A stretch of DNA of 64,000 nt from Bin87 sp965222895 (GTDB lineage: Bacteria; Chloroflexota; Dehalococcoidia; Lucifugimonadales; UBA3495), in assembly GCA_965222895.1 (NCBI GenBank), contig CBDCVB010000002.1, positions 558,001-622,000 on the forward strand, written 5' to 3'. Position 1 is the first letter of the stretch. Each line of letters begins with the position of its first letter. The translations under genes and the position numbers were made by a program. Below the pieces are notes generated by a model that searched no databases, was not told where the DNA came from, and worked only from the letters and a program-made list of their open reading frames with translations. Shown here in pieces: positions 49,120 to 58,141 of this stretch.

Positions 49120-49389
49120 TTACTCGACCAGTCGGTCTCCAAGTCCTGGCCGAAGCGCCGTGTTGCGCTCTTCCCAAGCGACTTTGAAGATCCAATTCAA
49201 TATGGACGTCAGGACTAGCAAGATCAACGCACCACCGATGACCCCCAATGCCGGAAATCCGTTGATTCTGAACAGTGTATCGGAAATCGCATCGATACCG
49301 ATCAATGCTGCACCGATTAAGAAAAACACCAGCCAAATGTTCCTAAGGTTTTTCAACGCCAGGAATCCGAGAGGAACTGGACTATCCAC
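49120..49389 (-). CDS. small two-helix membrane protein
   Basis: The frame encodes two membrane helices, NIWLVFFLIGAALIGIDAIS and ALGVIGGALILLVLTSILNW, followed by a short charged tail (KVAWEERNTALRPGLGDR). The GTG at 49389 overlaps the upstream small gene by 37 bases; a TTG at 49356 would overlap its stop by four bases (TTGA) and give a 78-residue protein, which is more economical. Neither start has a good ribosome-binding site. The function is unknown. Confidence 0.5.
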   Translation of the reverse strand: MDSPVPLGFLALKNLRNIWLVFFLIGAALIGIDAISDTLFRINGFPALGVIGGALILLVLTSILNWIFKVAWEERNTALRPGLGDRLVE

Positions 49390-49532
49390 ACTGAAAAACC
49401 GAACCCAATCAACCCGGCCAGCAGGCCGACCGCAGTTGCACGCAGGGCACTTTCTGACAGCTCGGCAGAGAATACCAACAGGAATAAAGTTACGGCGACG
49501 AGGATACCGACGCCCACCGCAACGAATTTCAT
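49353..49532 (-). CDS. 59-residue two-helix membrane protein
   Basis: A short frame from the ATG at 49532 encodes MKFVAVGVGILVAVTLFLLV, a Glu/Ser turn (FSAELSESALR), then ATAVGLLAGLIGFGFSVWIV and the tail QFLSDSWR. Two hydrophobic helices separated by one acidic turn make a plausible small membrane protein. Its end overlaps the next small membrane gene, so the two may act together. It is upstream of, and co-directional with, the dienelactone hydrolase genes. Confidence 0.5.
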   Translation of the reverse strand: MKFVAVGVGILVAVTLFLLVFSAELSESALRATAVGLLAGLIGFGFSVWIVQFLSDSWR

Positions 49533-49572
49533 GGGGAGAGAATCCGCGTGACCAAATGGAGGTCTGCGATCT

Positions 49573-50907
49573 TCAAATCAATCCCTCCTCCCGCACCTGG
49601 GCCAGCGTTGCCTCAAAAGCTGCCAGCGTCTGGTCGATGTCCGCCTCGTTGTGCATCGCCGACACCAGCAGGGCGTCACGGCCCATGATGTCTATGCCAA
49701 GATTCTGCAAACCCCGCTTGATGCCCGTAACCGCCGGGCTGGCGGCGGCGGCCTTGATGCGCCGGTTCACATCGGGGCCAAACTCGTGATCAAAGTCGCC
49801 ATCGGCCAGCGTGAAGTGGATCATGGAAGCGATGCCGTAGGCGTGGCCGCTAACCTCCATTCGCGCGAAAACGTCGTTGAGGCCGGTTTTGAGCCGGGCA
49901 GCCATCGCATCGGCATTTTGGTTGATCGGTTCGCTGGCAATCAATTCCAGACAAGTTGCGCCGGCCACCGCCGACAGCGGATTGCCGTTGAAGGTGCCCG
50001 GGTGATACACGCGTTGGGTGTTGTCCCATTCGGGGTCGCCACGCTGGGCGATCATGTCCACTATGTCAGACTTGCCGCCGACGGCTCCGCCCGGCAACGC
50101 GCCCGCAACAATCTTGGCCATGGTGGTCAGGTCCGGCGACACTCCGTAGCGTGCCTGGGCCCCGCCGGGGGAGGCGCGAAACCCGGTTACCACCTCGTCG
50201 AAAATCAGCGTCACGCCATACTGGTCGCAAAGTTGGCGGAGGCCCGACAGGTAATTTGGAACGTCAAAGGGCAACTGCCCGTAGTGGGCGCCAGTGGGTT
50301 CGAGGATGATGGCCGCAATGTCAGTGTCACGTTCCATCGCCTGCTGAACGGCGTCCAGGTTACCAGCCGGCACAATGACCATGCTGCCCCAGGCTTCCGG
50401 CGGTATCCCCGGCGCCGGGCGGTCCGACCCGGCCATGGCGTAGTCGTGCCAGCCGTGGAAGTGGTCCTGCAACTTGATAATCTTGCTGCGGCCCGTGTAT
50501 GCCCGTGCTAGACGCATTGCCATCAGCGTGGCTTCGGTGCCGCTGCTGTGGAAACGCACCCGCTCAATGGAGGGCATCAGATTCATTATTGCCCGTGCCC
50601 AACGCAGTTCTTCGTCGGTACAGGCGCCCAGATGAGTACCACGCCGCATCTGCTCCACAACTGCATCAGCCACTGCCGGATGGGAATGGCCGAGAATCAA
50701 CGCCCCGTGTCCCGACACGTAGTCAATGTATTCATGGCCGTCCACATCCCATTTGCGCGGGCCCAGCCCGTGGGTTATGTACAGCGGGAACGGTTCGGCG
50801 TAACGGTTATCGTGGGTAACGCCGCCGGGGAAAATGCTCACCGCCTCCCGATATCGTTCGGCGGAGCCGGGGTGTTGGGCGATGTATTGTTCTAGAATCG
50901 TGGGCAT
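49573..50907 (-). CDS. class III aminotransferase, glutamate-1-semialdehyde aminomutase-like
   Basis: From the ATG at 50907 (MPTILEQYIAQHPGSAERYR), with GGAGC upstream, the 444-residue protein has the PLP fold-type I blocks: IDYVSGHGALILGHSHPAVA, FHSSGTEATLMAMRLARAYT, LIFDEVVTGFRASPGG, and the Schiff-base Lys in LTTMAKIVAGALPGGAVGGK. It resembles HemL-like aminotransferases of unknown substrate rather than true HemL, since no other haem gene adjoins it. The longer frame to 51324 overlaps the transporter gene and is rejected. Confidence 0.88.
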   Translation of the reverse strand: MPTILEQYIAQHPGSAERYREAVSIFPGGVTHDNRYAEPFPLYITHGLGPRKWDVDGHEYIDYVSGHGALILGHSHPAVADAVVEQMRRGTHLGACTDEELRWARAIMNLMPSIERVRFHSSGTEATLMAMRLARAYTGRSKIIKLQDHFHGWHDYAMAGSDRPAPGIPPEAWGSMVIVPAGNLDAVQQAMERDTDIAAIILEPTGAHYGQLPFDVPNYLSGLRQLCDQYGVTLIFDEVVTGFRASPGGAQARYGVSPDLTTMAKIVAGALPGGAVGGKSDIVDMIAQRGDPEWDNTQRVYHPGTFNGNPLSAVAGATCLELIASEPINQNADAMAARLKTGLNDVFARMEVSGHAYGIASMIHFTLADGDFDHEFGPDVNRRIKAAAASPAVTGIKRGLQNLGIDIMGRDALLVSAMHNEADIDQTLAAFEATLAQVREEGLI

Positions 50908-50981
50908 TATCACGCTCCAGCTGCTTGGTCCGTGCGAGTTGGCCGGCGGGGCCATTGTAGCATAGCGGGTCGGCAGCGAGG

Positions 50982-52319
50982 CTAAGGCGCATTGACCCCG
51001 GGCGTCTCGGCAGTCAACTCCGGGGGCTTCTTGATTAGCAGGAAACACAGCCCGGCAATCATCGCGCAGATGGCTCCCGGGACGATGGCGCGGTTGTAGC
51101 TGCCGAATTGGTCGTAAACCCACCCGGCATACACCGGAGACGCCACCAGCGCCCAGGCATAGGCGAAGGTTATGTAGCCCCGCAAGGTGGCGAACCTGGT
51201 GCGACCGTAGTATTCGCCCAGCGCGGCCCACACTATCACGCCGGCCCCATCCATCATCCCTTCGCAGACCACGAACCCCAAAACCAGCGTGATGCCGATG
51301 GCAGTTTGCCAATCGCCCTGCCAAAGGAACAGGTAGCCCACGCCTTCGACGAAAAGGCTCACTGCCATAATCGCCTGTTTGGATACCCGGTCGCCCATAT
51401 AGCCCATGATCAGGCGAGAAACAAAGTTGATGGCGGACATCGCCCCAATCAGATTGGCCGCCATCTGGGTGCTCATCCCCTTGTCGTCAACCAGTATTGG
51501 GAACAGGCTGACCAGGATGCCCAGCGTCGCCGTTTGTCGCAAACCTGCCCCCAACAACAGCAGCCAGTACGCCCGCGTCCGCAGGGCCTCTCTAACCGTA
51601 TAGTCTCGGGTTTCGCGGCGCGCCGGCCCCCGGCTCCCGGTCATCGGAGGGCGAGTCGCGCCATCGGGCAACAGCCCCATGTCTTCCGGACGATTACGGA
51701 ACCAGATGCAAAGCGGCAGCAGAATAACCAGGTAAAATAGGCCCGATGCTATCAGTCCCCACTGCAACCCGGCCTGATCGATGAGCAGATTCATGGTCGG
51801 TATGAGGGCCAACCCACCCAGTGAGGCAACGGCGGCGAGAATGGAAATCGCCAGCGCCCGCCTGCGTTGGAACCACTGATTTAGGCCAGCGAAGCAGGCG
51901 TGCTGGAAGGCCATGCTGTTGCCGAGCGACACCAATCCGAGGTACACGAGCGCGAAGGTCCAAAACCCCGGCATCCAGAACGCCATTATGAAATAGCCGA
52001 TCACGGCCAGCAGCAACGACGGGACCAACACGTTGCGGTTCCCGAACTTGTCGATGAGCCAGCCCGCGAATGGCCCCTCCAGGCCGCCCTCCGCGCGGGC
52101 CACGGAAAACACCAGGTTGGTCTGAGCCTGGGTTATGCCCAGTTCATTGCGGATGGGGAGCACCAGCACGCCGAAACCACGGAAAAATACCCCGCTGGCG
52201 AAAAAACTCATCGCCGAGGTAATTGCCACCATCCACCATCCATAGTAGATGCGCGGCCGACCGCTTCCTGCCGTTGTTTCTCTGGAAGTTACCAATGTCC
52301 CCCCACCGGATGGGTACAC
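50982..52319 (-). CDS. MFS transporter
   Basis: The 445-residue protein has about 12 membrane helices and the MFS loop motif between helices 2 and 3 (GWLIDKFGNRN), with its counterpart in the second half (GYMGDRVSKQA). It resembles monocarboxylate/oxalate-type MFS proteins (RIYYGWWMVAITSAMSFFAS at the N-terminus). The start is uncertain: GTG at 52319, or a TTG about 24 bases further in, next to a GGGGGG run. It precedes the aminotransferase gene by 74 bases on the same strand, so the transporter may import that enzyme's substrate. Confidence 0.87.
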   Translation of the reverse strand: MYPSGGGTLVTSRETTAGSGRPRIYYGWWMVAITSAMSFFASGVFFRGFGVLVLPIRNELGITQAQTNLVFSVARAEGGLEGPFAGWLIDKFGNRNVLVPSLLLAVIGYFIMAFWMPGFWTFALVYLGLVSLGNSMAFQHACFAGLNQWFQRRRALAISILAAVASLGGLALIPTMNLLIDQAGLQWGLIASGLFYLVILLPLCIWFRNRPEDMGLLPDGATRPPMTGSRGPARRETRDYTVREALRTRAYWLLLLGAGLRQTATLGILVSLFPILVDDKGMSTQMAANLIGAMSAINFVSRLIMGYMGDRVSKQAIMAVSLFVEGVGYLFLWQGDWQTAIGITLVLGFVVCEGMMDGAGVIVWAALGEYYGRTRFATLRGYITFAYAWALVASPVYAGWVYDQFGSYNRAIVPGAICAMIAGLCFLLIKKPPELTAETPGVNAP

Positions 52320-52538
52320 GCTGGATTTGCCCGCAGAGCGCTTGCCCCGCGTTTACGCACAACGATTCGCCAGTGTATACGTCGGCCCGCTTCACGGCAA
52401 CGGCGGATGCTGCCCCCGGCGATAGTACCCAGCGGGTTGGGGAAACGAAATAACCAGACCTCCATCGGCATACTATCAACGGCATAAGATGTTGACGCTT
52501 GCCGGATGCGACGCCGTCCGCTGACGGGTTACAATGCC

Positions 52539-52576
52539 AACATTACCCGGCCAACGTTACCCGGCCCACATTACCC
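52539..52576. repeat. 14-bp tandem repeat before dinB
   Basis: AACATTACCCGGCC and AACGTTACCCGGCC are followed by a third partial unit CACATTACCC. The array lies just upstream of the preferred dinB start and would be translated if the upstream ATG at 52506 were used, which argues for the later start. Confidence 0.75.
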
Positions 52577-52595
52577 AAACGACTGCTACTGTGCC

Positions 52596-53747
52596 GTGAA
52601 AACCTTGATTCAGCCGTCGGTTCGCCACATAATCCACGCCGACCTCGACGCCTTTTACGCCGCGGTTGAACAGCTTGATAATCCAGAACTGCGGGGCAAA
52701 CCGGTGCTGGTGGGCGGCCGTCCGGACGGGCGCGGTGTGGTTGCCACTGCCTCATACGAGGCCCGCAAGTTTGGCGTCCACTCGGCAATGCCCATGGCCA
52801 CCGCGGTGCGCCATTGCCCCGACGGTATCATCGTGCGACCTCGTTTCGACCGCTACCGGGAAATGTCGGCGCAAGTCATGGGCATATTCCGCTCCGTAAC
52901 CGACACCATCGAGCCGCAATCCCTGGATGAAGCCTATCTGGACATCACCGCCGCTGCCGATGACCGCTCACCAATCGCCGTTGCCATAGACATCAAAGCC
53001 AGGGTGGCCGCCGAAACCGGCCTGACCGTATCGGTGGGCCTGGCCACCGGGAAATGCGTCGCCAAAATCGCGTCTGACTTGCAAAAGCCGGACGGCCTGG
53101 TGGTGGTTCCCAACGGTGAAGAAGCCGAATTTCTGGCCTCGCTGGCGGTCGGTAAACTGGCCGGCATCGGGCCGAAATCTGCCGCGCGGCTGCTGGCCGA
53201 CGGGGTGCGCACGATTGGCGACCTGGCCGGTATGCCGGAACCCTGGTTCACACGCCGGTTCGGCAAGCGTGGCGCCAGCATCCGCGACCACGCCCGCGGC
53301 ATCGACCACAGTCCGGTGCAGACGGTGCGGGAAACTAAATCGGTCAGCAGCGAAACCACCTTTCCGGAGGACATCGGCTCTGCCGAAGAACTGCGTCCGG
53401 TGATTGACCGTCTTTCGAGCAGCGTCGCCAGTGCGTTGACGCGAAAATCCCTGTCCGGGCGCACCGTTACGGTAAAGATGCGTCTGTCCGATTTCACCAC
53501 GTTTACGCGCCAAATGACCCTGCCCGCTGCCATCAGCGACAATTCGACGATTGACGCCACCGCGTGGGCGCTGCTGGAGCGGGAACTGGCGCCGGAGCGG
53601 ACGTTCCGCTTGCTGGGCGTCGGCGTCTCCGGATTCCTGCCGGCGGAACCGGAAGGCAACGATGAGCCCAACGGGCAGCCAGCGGCGCCCCGGGCTTCCG
53701 CAGCCACTGGCGTGACTTCTTATCAACTGGCCCTGCCCGTCAACTAG
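52596..53747 (+). CDS. dinB: DNA polymerase IV (Y-family translesion polymerase)
   Basis: With GTG 52596 as start the protein begins VKTLIQPSVRHIIHADLDAF. It has the catalytic carboxylates in HADLDAFYAAVEQ and SLDEAYLDIT, the steric-gate-region block, the GIGPKSAARLLADG helix-hairpin-helix, and the little-finger domain (SVSSETTFPEDI...). The last residues QLALPVN resemble a beta-clamp-binding motif. DinB copies damaged DNA with low fidelity. The alternative start at 52506 would add 30 residues translated from a tandem repeat. Confidence 0.9.
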   Translation: MKTLIQPSVRHIIHADLDAFYAAVEQLDNPELRGKPVLVGGRPDGRGVVATASYEARKFGVHSAMPMATAVRHCPDGIIVRPRFDRYREMSAQVMGIFRSVTDTIEPQSLDEAYLDITAAADDRSPIAVAIDIKARVAAETGLTVSVGLATGKCVAKIASDLQKPDGLVVVPNGEEAEFLASLAVGKLAGIGPKSAARLLADGVRTIGDLAGMPEPWFTRRFGKRGASIRDHARGIDHSPVQTVRETKSVSSETTFPEDIGSAEELRPVIDRLSSSVASALTRKSLSGRTVTVKMRLSDFTTFTRQMTLPAAISDNSTIDATAWALLERELAPERTFRLLGVGVSGFLPAEPEGNDEPNGQPAAPRASAATGVTSYQLALPVN

Positions 53748-53795
53748 CCCTGCCCGTGGAATCCAAAAGGGGGTAGGGCCGCGGTCGACGACCAC

Positions 53796-54554
53796 CTACC
53801 GGAACAAATCCTTGTCGCCTTCCCGGACGATGGCGCGACTGCTGGCGTCATCCATGTGCTCGTAGGGGTAGCCCCTGATGATTGCTACCGGCACTCCCAA
53901 CAGTTTGCCGGTAACCAGTTCCGCCGTTGCCGCCAACTCGTCGGCCACCGCGATGGTGGTGGTGTGTAGTTCGTTGCCGTGGGGATCGAATTCGCCGACG
54001 TAGCTCACCACCGGATTGAACCCGGCCACACCGATAGACACGTTGACGGCCCCGTTCCGCCAGGGACGACCGAAGGTATCGGAAACCAGCACTGCAACGT
54101 CAACGCCCAACCTGGAACTCACGGCATCCCTGATCCCCTGCGCCGACGCGTCCGGGTCGACCGGCAGCAGGCAGATGGCGTTTTCGCCGGGGATGTTGGA
54201 CGCGTCGATACCGGCATTGGCGCAAATGTATCCGTGGTAGGTTTCGCTGATGATTACGCCGCGGTCCATACGCACGATGCGCCGGCTCTCGCGCAGAATC
54301 ATCTCGGTATGACGGGGGTCACGGCGGTGGCCCTCGGTGATGGCAACCGCCAACGGCGAAGCTTCCACGTCGTCAATGGTCATCACGCGGCCTTCAGCCT
54401 TGCTGACGACTTTCTGGGTAACCACGAGCACATCACCATTTTCCAAGGGGGTGCCTTGCGCGGCGCAGGCATCCATGATTTGCGCGGCCAGGTCATCCCC
54501 GGCGCGCACTTCGGGCAACCCCTCGATTCCGATAGCACGAATTTCAGGCGGCAT
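53796..54554 (-). CDS. cofE: coenzyme F420-0:L-glutamate ligase
   Basis: The 252-residue protein has the CofE/FbiB N-domain pattern: IEGLPEVRAGDDLAAQIMDA, LVVTQKVVSKAEGRV, VRMDRGVIISETYHGYICAN, and the conserved VSDTFGRPWRNGAVNVSIGV, then ELAATAELVTGKL. It adds gamma-linked glutamates to F420-0 with GTP, so the organism probably makes the deazaflavin cofactor F420. No other F420 biosynthesis gene lies in the window. GGAGAGG precedes the ATG. Confidence 0.92.
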   Translation of the reverse strand: MPPEIRAIGIEGLPEVRAGDDLAAQIMDACAAQGTPLENGDVLVVTQKVVSKAEGRVMTIDDVEASPLAVAITEGHRRDPRHTEMILRESRRIVRMDRGVIISETYHGYICANAGIDASNIPGENAICLLPVDPDASAQGIRDAVSSRLGVDVAVLVSDTFGRPWRNGAVNVSIGVAGFNPVVSYVGEFDPHGNELHTTTIAVADELAATAELVTGKLLGVPVAIIRGYPYEHMDDASSRAIVREGDKDLFR

Positions 54555-54696
54555 GGCGTCCTCTCCAACGTGGCGACTGCATTCCGGTAGCGTGGCTCAC
54601 AATGCCAGTTTATCACCTGACCCATCGGCCCCCAACGGTGGGAGTCCTCGTGCGTACCCACTTTGATCTGTCATTGCTGCGGACCCACTTTAATCC

Positions 54697-54803
54697 GTCA
54701 TTGCGAGGAGCATAGCGACGTGGCAATCTCGATGAGGTTGAACACACGTCGGCGCACCGCCGTTGCTACGGCGACGAGATTGCCACGCTGCGCTCGCAAT
54801 GAC
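54697..54803 (+). repeat. 107-bp palindromic MITE-like repeat, copy 3
   Basis: This copy runs from GTCATTGCGAG to CTCGCAATGAC, 107 bases, in the same orientation as copy 2. A wider inverted repeat flanks it: CTCGTGCGTACCCACTTT at 54647-54664 is the exact complement of AAAGTGGGTACGCACGAG at 54804-54821. The element fills most of the 345-base gap between cofE and the adenosyltransferase gene, two genes that diverge from it. Confidence 0.92.
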
Positions 54804-54899
54804 AAAGTGGGTACGCACGAGGGTGGGCGTCGCATAGCGATACCGGCGAGGGAGTGCTAGAATGACGATGGTCGCAATCCGGCATCGGAGGTACCCAGA

Positions 54900-55490
54900 A
54901 TGAGCACATCTTCGTCATCATCACCGCGTCGCAAGAAGGTATACACCAAGTACGGGGACCAGGGCGAAACCAGCCTCTTGTACGGTGGCAGAGTATCCAA
55001 AGCCAGCCCGCACACCGAGGCTTACGGCATCACCGATGAGGCAGTCAGCCTGATGGGGCTGGCTCGGGCATTGACCGATGATGACAAGGTGAAAAACATC
55101 CTGCGGGATTTACAGCGCGAGTTGTTCACCGTGGCCGCCGAACTGGCCACTGACCCATCCAAGTACGACCTGTTCCACCAGCATTTCACGCCGGTTACCG
55201 AGGCGATGGTAGACAAGCTGGAGGAGATAATCGACGAGCTGGAAACCCACTTCCAGATGCCCCAGGTATTCATTCTCCCCGGTGGAACTCCGTCGTCATC
55301 CGCCATGGATTCGGCCCGCACCGTCATACGTACCGCCGAACGCAGGGTAGTAAGCCTCTCCGAGGCCGGCGGATTGACCAACAACCTGATTCTGGCCTAT
55401 CTGAATCGGCTGGGCGACCTGCTGTTCGTGCTGGCGCGCTACCACGACCGGGACATTCCCATCGAACGCGCCACCGGCGACCGGGTGTGA
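54900..55490 (+). CDS. corrinoid adenosyltransferase, PduO type
   Basis: The 196-residue protein has the PduO/CobO-type ATR signature: a Ser-rich start, then YTKYGDQGETSLLYGGRVSK, AYGITDEAVSLMGLARAL, LQRELFTVAAELA, and the helical bundle ending RTAERRVVSL, LILAYLNRLGDLLFVLARY. It transfers adenosyl from ATP to cob(I)alamin to make coenzyme B12. No B12-dependent enzyme is adjacent. GGAGGTACCCAG lies before the ATG. It precedes hisH by seven bases on the same strand. Confidence 0.92.
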   Translation: MSTSSSSSPRRKKVYTKYGDQGETSLLYGGRVSKASPHTEAYGITDEAVSLMGLARALTDDDKVKNILRDLQRELFTVAAELATDPSKYDLFHQHFTPVTEAMVDKLEEIIDELETHFQMPQVFILPGGTPSSSAMDSARTVIRTAERRVVSLSEAGGLTNNLILAYLNRLGDLLFVLARYHDRDIPIERATGDRV

Positions 55491-55497
55491 TACCCAA

Positions 55498-56139
55498 ATG
55501 CCTCCGTTAGACACCGGCGCTCCCCATATCATCGTAATCGACTACGAATCAGGCAACCTGCGCAGCGTCGCCCGCGCCGTGGAGAAAGCGGGCGTAGCGC
55601 CGTGCGTGACGTCCGACCCGGCCAAGCTGGATTCGGCCGACGCCGTGATATTGCCCGGTGTGGGCTCCGGCCCGGCGGCAATGTCAGCGCTGAATGCCCG
55701 TGGCCTGGTGGAACCGCTGCTCGCGTATATTGCCAGCGGGCGGCCCTTTTTGGGGGTTTGCCTCGGTTTGCAGCTGTTGCTGGAAGCCACCGACGAAGGC
55801 GACGCAGACTGCATTGGCCTGGTTCCGGGACGGGTCAGGCGACTGCCAGCTGGGATGAAGGTGCCCCACATGGGCTGGAACACCGTGCGCTTTCAGACCG
55901 AGCATCCGCTATGGGCCGGCATCCCGCAGGACAGCCATTTCTACTTCGTGCACAGCTACTACGCCGACCCGACTCAACGGGATAACGTGGCCGGCATTAC
56001 CGAGTATGGCGTACCGTTCTGTAGCGTTTACGCCCGCGACAACGTGGTGGCGACCCAATTCCATCCGGAAAAGAGCGGCGTGAACGGCCTGCGCGTCTAC
56101 GCCAATTTCGTCAATCAAGCCGCCGGTATCACCGACTAG
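55498..56139 (+). CDS. hisH: imidazole glycerol phosphate synthase, glutamine amidotransferase subunit
   Basis: The 213-residue class I glutaminase has IIVIDYESGNLRSVARAVEK, the nucleophile Cys88 in FLGVCLGLQLLLE, and the His-Glu pair in QFHPEKSGVNGLRVYANFV. It feeds ammonia to HisF for imidazole ring closure in histidine synthesis. It follows the adenosyltransferase gene by seven bases and precedes hisA by 22 bases. hisF is not in the window. Confidence 0.95.
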   Translation: MPPLDTGAPHIIVIDYESGNLRSVARAVEKAGVAPCVTSDPAKLDSADAVILPGVGSGPAAMSALNARGLVEPLLAYIASGRPFLGVCLGLQLLLEATDEGDADCIGLVPGRVRRLPAGMKVPHMGWNTVRFQTEHPLWAGIPQDSHFYFVHSYYADPTQRDNVAGITEYGVPFCSVYARDNVVATQFHPEKSGVNGLRVYANFVNQAAGITD

Positions 56140-56161
56140 CCGGCTGCGGGCCTTTATCCAA

Positions 56162-56881
56162 ATGGAAATCATCCCGGCGATTGACCTGCGGGGCGGCAAC
56201 TGCGTCCGGCTGTATCAAGGCGATTACGAGCAGGAAACCATCTTCTCCGACGACCCTCTGGCGGTTGCCGAGCGTTGGCAATCCGAGGGCGGCCAACGGC
56301 TCCACATTGTGGACCTGGACGGCGCCCACAGCGGCAACCCGGCCAACCTGGCCGCCATCACTGCCATCACCCGCGCGCTGACCATTCCCGTGCAGGTCGG
56401 CGGCGGTATCCGCAGCGTCGATACTGCTGCCGGCCTGTTCGAGGCGGGCGCGGCGCGAGTGGTGGTGGGCACGGCTGCGGTGTCGAACCCCCAGCTGGTG
56501 GAGGGCTTGTGCCAGCGTTTTGGCCCCGACCGGGTGGTGGTGGCGCTGGATGCCCGCGACGGGTTGGTCGCCATCCACGGCTGGACGGAAACTTCCAACG
56601 TAACCGCCACTGACCTTGCCGGCCAGATGGCCAGGTTGGGGGTAGAGCGCCTGCTGTACACTGATATTTCGAGAGACGGCACGCTGGAGGAGCCGAACTA
56701 CGCAGCTACCGCTGCCCTGGTCGAAGATAGCGGACTGAAAGTCTTGTCGGCGGGCGGCGTTGGCGCAGCGGAACACGTGGCGAAACTGGTCCCCACCGGC
56801 GCCGAGGCGGCAATAATCGGACGCGCGTTGTACACCGGGGACATCACCATCGGCGACGCGTTGGCCGCGGCCAGGGGGTAA
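56162..56881 (+). CDS. hisA: ProFAR isomerase of histidine biosynthesis
   Basis: The 239-residue TIM barrel begins MEIIPAIDLRGGNCVRLYQG with the catalytic Asp8. It has IVDLDGAHSGNPANLAAITA, IPVQVGGGIRSVDTAAGLF, the second catalytic Asp in VVALDARDG, and YTDISRDGTLEEPNYAATAA. It isomerises ProFAR to PRFAR in histidine biosynthesis. A single enzyme could also serve tryptophan synthesis (PriA), but nothing here indicates that. It is read with hisH. Confidence 0.95.
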   Translation: MEIIPAIDLRGGNCVRLYQGDYEQETIFSDDPLAVAERWQSEGGQRLHIVDLDGAHSGNPANLAAITAITRALTIPVQVGGGIRSVDTAAGLFEAGAARVVVGTAAVSNPQLVEGLCQRFGPDRVVVALDARDGLVAIHGWTETSNVTATDLAGQMARLGVERLLYTDISRDGTLEEPNYAATAALVEDSGLKVLSAGGVGAAEHVAKLVPTGAEAAIIGRALYTGDITIGDALAAARG

Positions 56882-56948
56882 TCCTCGCCGCTCCCGCGTC
56901 CAAACCGGCCTCGTCCGTCCAAACTGGCGCAGAACGGCCAGCGGTGGG

Positions 56949-57572
56949 TCAGCCTATGGCTGCCGCAACGGCGTCATCGTCGCCGACCGGCATACCTCCG
57001 CGTTGGTCAAGATACTGCTGACGCACCGCCAAACGGTCTTCGCCAGTCGCGTCCCAGTCGTCCCGAAACACTTCCATCAGAATGAAGTTGTGGGACATCC
57101 GACGCACTTCGCGCACCGGATTGAATCCAGACCGCTCGAAGCACTTCTGGGCGCGGTGATTCCAGTCCAGCGTGTGCAGATAAACCCGCTTCAGGCGCAG
57201 GTCGTCGAACATATGGTGCAGCAGCGTTACCACGGCATCGTAACCGTAGCCGCCACTCCAGTAATCCCGGTCGCCGATTACAATACCCAGTTCGGCCTCT
57301 TTGGACAGGCTGTCCAGGTCGTAGTACATACAATTGCCAATGAACTTGCCGCCGGCGACTTCAATCGCAAAATGGTGCGAGCCTGGCGTAGGCCAACGCA
57401 CCTGATCTTCAAAAAGCTTCAGGTACCGCTCGTACTTCATGGTGAGGGGATAGGCGGCGTCCAGGCGCGCGATTTCGGGATCGCTGCGCCAGATGTAATC
57501 CAGCTCGGCGTCGTCCATGCGCTTACCACGCAAGAGCACCCGAACGCCCCGCAGAACCAGGCTGTTGGTCAT
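56949..57572 (-). CDS. GNAT family N-acetyltransferase (RimJ/RimL-like)
   Basis: The 207-residue protein has a RimJ/RimL-type GNAT fold: LRGVRVLLRGKRMDDAELDY, GNCMYYDLDSLSKEAELGIV, the acetyl-CoA-binding stretch DRDYWSGGYGYDAVVTLLHH, and KRVYLHTLDWNHRAQKCFER plus SGFNPVREVRR. It acetylates an amine on a protein or small molecule; the target is unknown. Its start overlaps the Nudix gene stop by four bases (ATGA), so the two are translationally coupled. Confidence 0.88.
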   Translation of the reverse strand: MTNSLVLRGVRVLLRGKRMDDAELDYIWRSDPEIARLDAAYPLTMKYERYLKLFEDQVRWPTPGSHHFAIEVAGGKFIGNCMYYDLDSLSKEAELGIVIGDRDYWSGGYGYDAVVTLLHHMFDDLRLKRVYLHTLDWNHRAQKCFERSGFNPVREVRRMSHNFILMEVFRDDWDATGEDRLAVRQQYLDQRGGMPVGDDDAVAAAIG

Positions 57573-58141
57573 GGCTGGCCGCTCCGTCGATAGGTTTCGA
57601 TGAGTGACAGAGCTTCTTCCAGCACGCTGCGTTCGTTGTCGTACTCCAGCATTTCCAGCGCCTGGTCATACTCACACCACTCAACCACATCAAACTCGGA
57701 ATCGTGGTCGGCAGTGCTGCCCCCCGATGGCTCCATCAGATAGAAATAGACGGTTTTGTCGTAGCGCACACCGTCATTGTGGCCCACGAAGTAATAGCGG
57801 ATGCTGGTAATGGGAGCCAACACGGTGACCTGAAGGCCGGTTTCTTCCTGCACTTCGCGCCGGGCCGTTTGTTCCACGCTTTCGCCGGTTTCGGGAGTGC
57901 CCTTGGGCAACCGCCAGCTCAACGGAGCGTCCGCCCCCTGGAATCCCGGGCGGTTGCGGGCGCACAAAAGGGTCTCAATCCGGTCGGCTGCTTCCCGGAA
58001 TACCAAACCCCCGGCCGAAATCAATCGTTCCTGCGACCAAGTGTCGGTTGGCGCGCCGGCCGGGGCGGGAGCAACATCGAATACGATGCTTCCCGGAGCG
58101 GCGTCGGGTTCGTCACCGGGCAGGGTCGTGGGGATTATCAT
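57569..58141 (-). CDS. Nudix hydrolase
   Basis: The 190-residue protein has a complete Nudix box, GTPETGESVEQTARREVQEE followed by TGLQV, between WRLPKG and ITSIRYYF. The first 35 residues (PTTLPGDEPDAAPGS...) are Pro/Ala-rich and probably disordered. Substrates may be diadenosine polyphosphates or other nucleoside diphosphate derivatives; the WRLPKG context is common in Ap4A-type Nudix proteins. It precedes the GNAT gene with a four-base overlap. Confidence 0.9.
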   Translation of the reverse strand: MIIPTTLPGDEPDAAPGSIVFDVAPAPAGAPTDTWSQERLISAGGLVFREAADRIETLLCARNRPGFQGADAPLSWRLPKGTPETGESVEQTARREVQEETGLQVTVLAPITSIRYYFVGHNDGVRYDKTVYFYLMEPSGGSTADHDSEFDVVEWCEYDQALEMLEYDNERSVLEEALSLIETYRRSGQP

